A DNA stretch of 39,857 bases from Verrucomicrobiia bacterium (GTDB lineage Bacteria > Verrucomicrobiota > Verrucomicrobiia > Verrucomicrobiales > DEV007). How positions within the stretch are numbered: position 1 is the first letter of the stretch; each line of letters opens with the position of its first letter. Below the pieces are notes generated by a model. That model was not told the origin of the DNA and searched no databases. It saw nothing but the letters and a program-made list of their open reading frames with translations. The stretch lies in NCBI GenBank assembly GCA_020439945.1, contig JAGRPB010000028.1, forward strand, positions 1-39,857, in the 5' to 3' direction. Of this stretch, positions 34,254 through 39,857 are shown piece after piece. Position numbers and translations under genes: made by a program.

Positions 34254-35674
34254 GATCACCCGCCACGCTCCGACGGCCCCTCCGGGTGTTGCCGTTCCTC
34301 GCCTCGTTGCTCTTCGCCGGCAGCCTCTTTCTCGGTGTCGGCCTGCTTCGGGGCGACGAGATGAACTTTCCGCAGCCGGAATTCACCACCCAGTATGACT
34401 TTCCCCTGACCACGGTTCCCAAGCCGACCAGCCAGGCTCAGCAGTGGATCGATGTGGGCGTGATGTTTCTCGCCCTCAGCCTGGCCTCGTGGCTGGCGGT
34501 GAAGAAGCGCTCCCGCCGCGGCCTTTTCTGGGTGATGATCTTCTCGCTGATCTACTTCGGGTTCATCAAGCAGGGCTGCGTCTGCCCGATCGGGTCGATC
34601 CAGAACGTGGCTCTCGGCTTGTTCGATTCAAACTACGCGGTGCCGATCACGGTCACGATTTTCTTCGTGATGCCGCTGCTGTTCGCTCTTCTGTTCGGGC
34701 GCGTGTTCTGTTCCTCGGTCTGCGCCCTGGGGGCCATCCAGGACCTGGTGGTGCTGAAGCCCATCACCCTGCCGAAAAAGCTCACCGTGGCGCTGAGCAT
34801 GATCCCCTACGTCTATATCGGCACCGCCATCCTGTTCGCCGCCACCAACACCGGGTTCATCATCTGCCGCTACGATCCCTTCATCGGTTTCTTCCGGCTC
34901 AACGGCAACGCCCCCTACCTCTATCTCGGTGCCGGCTTCCTGATTTCCGGGATGTTCATCGCCCGACCCTACTGCCGCTTCTTCTGCCCCTACGGCGTGC
35001 TGCTCGGACTCATGTCCCGCTTTTCCTGGAAACACCTCACCATCACCCCGTCGAAGTGCATCGACTGCCGGCTCTGCGAGGTTTCGTGTCCCTTCGACTA
35101 CATCGACAAGCCCAACACGGGACTGGCGCGCGAAAACCGGAAGACCGGCGTTCGCCGGCTCAGCTACCTGTTCCTGATGATGCCCGTCATGATCGTGCTC
35201 GGCGGCTGGATCGGTCACCGCATGTCGATCCCGATGTCCCGCTACAACAACGCCGTCTTCCTCGCCGAGCAGGTCCGGGCCGAGCAGTTGAATCCCGGGC
35301 TGGAAGAAACCCTGCAGACGAAGACCTATCGCGAGATGGGCACGTCGGAGGACGAACTCATGGCCAAGGCGGAAAAAGTCCGTCGCCAGATGAACATGGG
35401 CGGCTGGATTCTCGGCGGCTTCCTCGGGCTGGTGTTCTGCCTCAAGCTGATCGGCATTTCGGTCTCGCGCACGCGGACCGACTACGAGGTGCACAAGCCG
35501 ACCTGCTTCAGTTGCGGCCGCTGTTGCAGCTACTGCCCGAGCGACGAAATGCATCGCCCCAATTTCATCCCCGGCACCCCGGCCTACAACGAGGCCATGG
35601 CCCTGAGAAATCCCGATGCCGCCGACCCCGAGAAGGCGGCCAAGGCCCCTCAAAAAGAACCGGCCGAGGTGTGA
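34250..35674 (+). CDS. NapH/NosR-like membrane Fe-S protein
   Basis: A 474-residue polytopic inner-membrane protein with about seven to eight TM helices. The membrane part carries the Cys-rich loops typical of the NapH/NosR/CcoG group: GCVCPIGSIQN, VFCSSVCALGAIQD and CRFFCPYGVLLGLM. A [4Fe-4S] motif CIDCRLCEVSCP lies near residue 270. A second Cys-rich motif, CFSCGRCCSYCPSD, is near residue 418 after the last TM helix. In the family this arrangement takes electrons from quinol and hands them to a ferredoxin partner, or the reverse. The start ATG 34250 overlaps the stop of the NapG-like gene; the same frame is open well upstream inside that gene but without similarity. A long helical insert (about 335-385, EQLNPGLEETLQTKTYREMG) between the last two TM helices is unlike NapH. 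Confidence 0.88.
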   Translation: MRSPATLRRPLRVLPFLASLLFAGSLFLGVGLLRGDEMNFPQPEFTTQYDFPLTTVPKPTSQAQQWIDVGVMFLALSLASWLAVKKRSRRGLFWVMIFSLIYFGFIKQGCVCPIGSIQNVALGLFDSNYAVPITVTIFFVMPLLFALLFGRVFCSSVCALGAIQDLVVLKPITLPKKLTVALSMIPYVYIGTAILFAATNTGFIICRYDPFIGFFRLNGNAPYLYLGAGFLISGMFIARPYCRFFCPYGVLLGLMSRFSWKHLTITPSKCIDCRLCEVSCPFDYIDKPNTGLARENRKTGVRRLSYLFLMMPVMIVLGGWIGHRMSIPMSRYNNAVFLAEQVRAEQLNPGLEETLQTKTYREMGTSEDELMAKAEKVRRQMNMGGWILGGFLGLVFCLKLIGISVSRTRTDYEVHKPTCFSCGRCCSYCPSDEMHRPNFIPGTPAYNEAMALRNPDAADPEKAAKAPQKEPAEV

Positions 35675-35705
35675 TCCCACGTTTTCCCCCAACCCGATCT
35701 GTCCG

Positions 35706-37487
35706 ATGCGCGTCGTAGAATACCAGAAAGACACCGCCACGCTGCCCTACCAGTTGCTCAAGAACGTGGGCAAGGTCGCGGGCGTGTTTTCGCTGATCGT
35801 CTGTGTCCTCCTCATCGCCAACAACCTCAGCATCAAGAAAACCGATCCGATCCATTCGCCGGCCCTCCAGCAACTGATCGATCAACTGAAGACCAATCCC
35901 AACGACGAGGTGCTGCGCGAACAGGTCCGGGAGCTGGACATGATCGCCCGCCGCGCCTTTTTCACCAGCCAGCATTTCAATCGCCTCGGCATCTACCTGC
36001 TGGTCGGCGGACTGGTGGTCATGGTGGTCGCGTTCAAATCGCTGGAAGCATTCAAGACGGCACCACCCTTCCCGGACTCCTCGGATCCGAAGGACGACAT
36101 CGTCGAGAACGCCAGGTGGGCGCGCAAGGCCGTCACCGCCGTCGGCCTGGTGCTGGTGGGCTTCGCCCTCATGATCGCGCTGCCCTGGCAGAGCTCGCTC
36201 GACATCCCGCCGGAGATCGCGACTCCGGTGCCCGATACCACCGAGGCTCCCCCCGCGCCGGAAGCCGTCCCCGAGACCGTGACCAACGCTCAACCGGAGG
36301 CGCCTGCCGTTTCCGTTTCCATTCCGTTCGTGACCGAGGAGCAGCGACTCGCCAACTGGCCCTTCCTGCTCGGTCCCGCCGACAATGTCTCATTCGCCAA
36401 GGGCGTGCCCACCAGTTGGGATGGCGAGACGGGCGAGCATATCAAGTGGAAGACCGCGATTCCCCTGCCCGGATTCAACACGCCCGTCTACTGGGAAGGA
36501 AAGCTCTACCTGACCGGTGCCGACGAAACGGCCCGGGTCATCTACTGCCTCGATTCCGAGAGCGGCGAGATCCTCTGGCAGACGTCGGCCGATCGCGCCG
36601 GCGGCGCTCCCACAGAGGCGGTCGAGGTGCCCGACTCGGCCGGTCATGCGGCGGCGAGCATGACCACCGACGGCGTTCGCCTCTTCGCCAGTTTCGCGGT
36701 CGGCGACCTGGTGGCGCTCGATTTCGACGGGAAACCGCTCTGGTCGGTCTACCTGGGAACCCCCGAGAACTCCTACGGCTATGCCTCGTCACTGGCCGCC
36801 TATCAGGACACCGTGCTGGTCCAGTTCGACCAGGATGAAGCGGGATTCGTGGCCGCCTACGACGCCGCCACCGGCAAGGAACGCTGGAAGACGGCTCGCG
36901 ATTTCGGAGCCTCCTGGTCCTCCCCGGCCGTTCACCACATCGGCGATCACGACGAAGTCATCCTCGCCGCCGATCCCACCGTCGTCTCCTACGACCCGGC
37001 CACCGGCAAGGAACTCTGGCGGGTGGACTGCCTGGAGAACGGCGAAGTCGCCTCCATCCCCGCCTACGCCGACGGCATCGTCTACGCATCCGCCGACGCG
37101 GCGAAGCTCGCGGCCATCGATGCCAACACGCACGAGATTCTCTGGGAGGGCGACGATTTGAAACCCGGCGTCTGCACCCCCCTCATTCACGAGGGCCTGA
37201 TCTATTTCGGGACCGACGACGGAGCCCTGGCCTGCTACGACGCCAAGACCGGCGAGGAAGTCTGGGCCGAGTTCGCGGACTACGGCTTCTATTCCTCACC
37301 GATCCTGGCCGACGGAAAAATCTACCTGATGGACCAGGGAGGGAACATGTTCATCCTCAAACCCGGCCGGACCTACGAACTGATCGCCAAGCCGGCCCTG
37401 GGCGACGATTCCTCCGCCACGCCCGTCATCGTCGGCGACAGCCTCTATCTCCGAGGCGCCGAGAACCTCTACCGCATCGCACCGTGA
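35706..37487 (+). CDS. Three-TM PQQ-like beta-propeller protein
   Basis: A 593-residue protein with three predicted TM helices at about 24-43, 91-111 and 145-165, then a Pro-rich linker (PDTTEAPPAPEAVPE) and a periplasmic propeller from about residue 215. The blades include CLDSESGEILWQT, AYDAATGKERWKT, SYDPATGKELWRV, AIDANTHEILWEG and CYDAKTGEEVWAE. It is a paralogue of the propellers at 29242 and 32081 but with a membrane domain not usual for BamB-like proteins. No haem (CxxCH) or PQQ ligand motif is visible. It follows the NapH-like gene by 31 bases, and its last codons overlap the start of the NuoE/NuoF fusion gene (GTGA), so the operon is tightly coupled. It may physically bridge the membrane Fe-S unit and the diaphorase, by inference. 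Confidence 0.88.
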   Translation: MRVVEYQKDTATLPYQLLKNVGKVAGVFSLIVCVLLIANNLSIKKTDPIHSPALQQLIDQLKTNPNDEVLREQVRELDMIARRAFFTSQHFNRLGIYLLVGGLVVMVVAFKSLEAFKTAPPFPDSSDPKDDIVENARWARKAVTAVGLVLVGFALMIALPWQSSLDIPPEIATPVPDTTEAPPAPEAVPETVTNAQPEAPAVSVSIPFVTEEQRLANWPFLLGPADNVSFAKGVPTSWDGETGEHIKWKTAIPLPGFNTPVYWEGKLYLTGADETARVIYCLDSESGEILWQTSADRAGGAPTEAVEVPDSAGHAAASMTTDGVRLFASFAVGDLVALDFDGKPLWSVYLGTPENSYGYASSLAAYQDTVLVQFDQDEAGFVAAYDAATGKERWKTARDFGASWSSPAVHHIGDHDEVILAADPTVVSYDPATGKELWRVDCLENGEVASIPAYADGIVYASADAAKLAAIDANTHEILWEGDDLKPGVCTPLIHEGLIYFGTDDGALACYDAKTGEEVWAEFADYGFYSSPILADGKIYLMDQGGNMFILKPGRTYELIAKPALGDDSSATPVIVGDSLYLRGAENLYRIAP

Positions 37488-39857
37488 GCGAAGACACGCT
37501 GACTCCCCCCCAGCCGAAAACCTGCCCCGGGACCTGTGAAAGGAATGCCGAGGCCGACATCGACTTGTCGCTTGTCGATGCCATGGTCTCGCGGATCGGT
37601 CGTCGGTCCCAGGACCTGATTCCCCTGCTCCAGGCGATCCAGAAGCAATGGAACTGGTTGCCGCCGCAGGCGCTGGAACGGCTGGCGGAGATCACCGACA
37701 TCACTCCCGACGCCATCACCGGCGTCTCGACCTTCTATTCCCAGTTTCGCCATCACCCGGTCGGCAAGCACATCATCAAGACCTGCGTCGGCACCGCCTG
37801 CCATGTCAGTGGAGCCGCCATTCTCGATGAGACCTTCCGCAATCACCTCAAGATTCGCGAGGGGGAACACACCAGTCCCGACGACGAGTTCACCACCGAG
37901 GAAGTCGCCTGCCTCGGTTGCTGCATGCTGGCGCCCGTCGTCCAGATCGACGACACCATCTACGGCGAGGTCGAGGCCTTCAAGATTCCCGGTCTTCTCG
38001 AGGATTTCCTCGCCACCGAACAGGCCAAGAGCGGTGAATCCAACGACGAGGACGATTCGCGGAAGGATGTCGTCGGCGAAGTCCGCATCTGTGTCTGCTC
38101 CAGTTGTTCGGCCGGCGGCTCGTTCAAGATCTACGAGGAATTGAAGAAGGTCGTCGCCGACATGAACCTGCCGGTCCGGGTGAAAAAGGTCGGCTGCCAG
38201 GGCTTCTCCTTCGAGACCCCGATGATCGAGGTGTCCGTCTACAACAGCGGCCGCCATCGTTACGGACTCGTCCGGCCCACCGATGTGCGTGGCATCCTGT
38301 TGCGTCACTTCAAGCCCGCCAGCTGGCTCCGTCGCACCGGCGCCAACGTCTTTCACCTCCTGGAGACCCTGCTCACGGACGAGGACTGGGATCCGCCGAC
38401 TCGCTTTTCCAAGGACGTTCGCCAGACAGTCGACGCCCGCTTCGAGGGCCCCCAGGTGCGCTGCGTCACCGAGCACGCCGGGGTTCTCGACCCGCGCCGC
38501 ATCGACGACTACCTCGAACACGACGGCTTCGTGGCCATGGAAAAATGCCTCAAGGGAGGGGATCCCGAGGGCATCATCCAGGAAATGCTCGACAGCGGTC
38601 TCCGCGGTCGCGGCGGCGCCGGTTTCCCCACCGGGATGAAATGGCGCTTCGCCCGCTCCGCAGAAAACGACATCAAGTACATCATCTGCAACGGAGACGA
38701 GGGCGATCCGGGCGCCTTCATGGACCGGATGATCCTCGAATCGTTTCCCTTCCGCGTCATCGAGGGCATGGTCATCGCCGCCTACGTCATCGGCGCCGAG
38801 CGGGGCTTTTTCTACATCCGCGCCGAGTATCCCCTCGCCACCGAGCGCATTCGCAACGCCATCGCCCAGTGCGAGGAACGCGGCTATCTCGGCGAGAACA
38901 TCATGGGCACCGCGGTCAACCTGAAGCTCGAGGTCGTGGAAGGCGCCGGCGCCTTCGTCTGTGGCGAGGAAACGGCCCTCATGTCCGCCATCGAGGGCGG
39001 GCGCGGCATGCCGCGTTTTCGTCCCCCGTTCCCGGCCCAGTCCGGACTCTGGGGAAAGCCGACCCTCATCAACAACGTCGAGACCTTCGCCTCCGTCTCC
39101 TGGATCATCCGCAACGGCGCCGAGAAATTCGCCTCGGTCGGCACCGCGAAGAGCAAGGGCACCAAGACCTTCGCCCTCGCCGGCAAGGTGGTGCGCGGCG
39201 GCCTCATCGAGGTGCCCATGGGCATGACCATCCGCCAGATCGTCGAGGAAATCGGCGGCGGCATTCCCGACAGGCGCAAGCTGAAGGCGGTCCTGATGGG
39301 CGGCCCCTCCGGGGGATGCGTGCCCGAGCATCTCGCCGACACCCCGGTCGACTACGAGGAAATCAGCAAGGTCGGCGCCATCATGGGGTCCGGGGGCATG
39401 GTGGTGGTGGATGACAGCGACTGCATGGTCGACGTGGCCAACTACTTCATGCGCTTCCTCCAGGACGAATCCTGCGGGAAATGCACCCACTGCCGCGTCG
39501 GCACCAAGCGCATGGGTGAAATCCTCGAGCGTCTCTGCGCCGGCAAAGGCCGCAAGGGCGACATCGAAAAACTGGAGGCGCTCGCCGGCATCACCAAGTC
39601 CGGCAGCCTCTGCGGTCTCGGCGTCACCGCTCCAAACCCGGTGCTCTCGTGCATCAAGTACTTCCGGGACGAATTCGAGGCCCATATCAAGGGGCAATGC
39701 CCGGCGAAGAAGTGTGTGTCGATGATCCGCTACGACATCAACGACGAATGCATCGGCTGCACGCGATGCGCCCAGTACTGCCCCACCGATGCCATCCCGA
39801 TGAACCCCTACCATCACCACGTCATTCAGGATCCGCTCTGCACGCGGTGCGACATCT
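37484..39857 (+). CDS. NuoE-HydB(NuoF)-type diaphorase fusion, C-terminus outside window
   Basis: 791 codons are visible from GTG 37484, which overlaps the upstream stop (GTGA); there is no stop before the window end. Residues 20-175 are a NuoE/HydC-like thioredoxin-fold [2Fe-2S] domain: QWNWLPPQALE, then Cys 101/106 (CVGTAC) and 143/147 (CLGCC). Residues 198-290 are a second thioredoxin-like domain as in HydB/HndC, with C203/C208 and C238, but S242 stands where the fourth Cys is expected. From about 345 comes the NuoF core: GRGGAGFPTGMKW (FMN/NADH), NGDEGDPGAFMDR, CGEETALMSAIEG, and the [4Fe-4S] motif SCGKCTHCRVGT near 662. A ferredoxin tail begins CIGCTRCAQYCP near 756 and a second set (CTRC) reaches the edge. 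It should oxidise or reduce NAD(P)H and pass electrons through Fe-S clusters. HydB-like proteins serve bifurcating hydrogenases or formate dehydrogenases; the partner here must lie downstream. Confidence 0.92.
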   Translation, partial: MSEDTLTPPQPKTCPGTCERNAEADIDLSLVDAMVSRIGRRSQDLIPLLQAIQKQWNWLPPQALERLAEITDITPDAITGVSTFYSQFRHHPVGKHIIKTCVGTACHVSGAAILDETFRNHLKIREGEHTSPDDEFTTEEVACLGCCMLAPVVQIDDTIYGEVEAFKIPGLLEDFLATEQAKSGESNDEDDSRKDVVGEVRICVCSSCSAGGSFKIYEELKKVVADMNLPVRVKKVGCQGFSFETPMIEVSVYNSGRHRYGLVRPTDVRGILLRHFKPASWLRRTGANVFHLLETLLTDEDWDPPTRFSKDVRQTVDARFEGPQVRCVTEHAGVLDPRRIDDYLEHDGFVAMEKCLKGGDPEGIIQEMLDSGLRGRGGAGFPTGMKWRFARSAENDIKYIICNGDEGDPGAFMDRMILESFPFRVIEGMVIAAYVIGAERGFFYIRAEYPLATERIRNAIAQCEERGYLGENIMGTAVNLKLEVVEGAGAFVCGEETALMSAIEGGRGMPRFRPPFPAQSGLWGKPTLINNVETFASVSWIIRNGAEKFASVGTAKSKGTKTFALAGKVVRGGLIEVPMGMTIRQIVEEIGGGIPDRRKLKAVLMGGPSGGCVPEHLADTPVDYEEISKVGAIMGSGGMVVVDDSDCMVDVANYFMRFLQDESCGKCTHCRVGTKRMGEILERLCAGKGRKGDIEKLEALAGITKSGSLCGLGVTAPNPVLSCIKYFRDEFEAHIKGQCPAKKCVSMIRYDINDECIGCTRCAQYCPTDAIPMNPYHHHVIQDPLCTRCDI

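Noticed and set aside
37469..39820. A 783-codon open frame on the minus strand, opposite the NuoE/HydB fusion gene
   Set aside because: It mirrors the codon bias of the plus-strand gene, whose product has every expected Fe-S and FMN motif. The antisense translation has no recognisable domain.

Overview
The window reads as chromosomal DNA of a Gram-negative bacterium from the PVC group, most likely Verrucomicrobiota. This is inferred from gene content: formylglycine-type sulfatases, secreted beta-helix and FG-GAP proteins, an M60-like metallopeptidase, PQQ-like beta-propellers, and a squalene-cyclase-like toroid protein paired with a von Willebrand A protein. The DNA is GC-rich. Most genes are preceded by pyrimidine-rich leaders rather than a clear Shine-Dalgarno sequence. 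No rRNA, tRNA, CRISPR array, transposase or phage gene was seen.

Layout. (1) 1-8558 is an exported-protein region: a partial FG-GAP protein on the minus strand, then a 1630-residue mosaic protein, a heparin-lyase-I-like protein and a NosD-like beta-helix protein. (2) 8788-11582 holds an RluA-type pseudouridine synthase and an HscA-like Hsp70 whose frame contains a palindromic repeat. (3) 11785-15886 holds two membrane proteins with the same cytoplasmic and transmembrane scaffold but different C-terminal modules: an alpha/alpha toroid in one, a vWA domain in the other. (4) 15897-21548 holds a sulfatase, lutABC for lactate oxidation, a four-TM protein overlapping lutC, and a YceH/DUF480 protein. 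(5) 21665-26668 is a degradation operon of sulfatase, BD-FAE-type esterase and M60-like peptidase. (6) 26739-30498 holds a VTT-domain membrane protein, a PNPOx-fold protein, a TfoX-N protein, an SGNH hydrolase and a secreted PQQ-like propeller. (7) 30581-39857 is a redox locus. A minus-strand pair (a Tat-targeted propeller and an 82-residue Cys-rich Tat protein) diverges from a plus-strand operon. That operon encodes a membrane-anchored propeller, a NapG-like four-cluster ferredoxin, a NapH/NosR-like membrane protein, a three-TM propeller, and a NuoE-HydB(NuoF)-type diaphorase fusion that runs off the window.

The best candidate for an undescribed system is the redox locus. Its products would link a cytoplasmic NAD(H)/FMN/Fe-S module to a NapGH-like quinone and Fe-S unit in the membrane and to several periplasmic propellers. 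The second candidate is the Hsp70, toroid and vWA neighbourhood with its duplicated scaffold. The window also carries several small repeat families: a 46-bp palindromic element present twice (once inside the Hsp70 gene), a REPIN-like inverted pair, a hairpin pair between convergent genes, and period-7 tandem repeats at gene boundaries that supply two stop codons.
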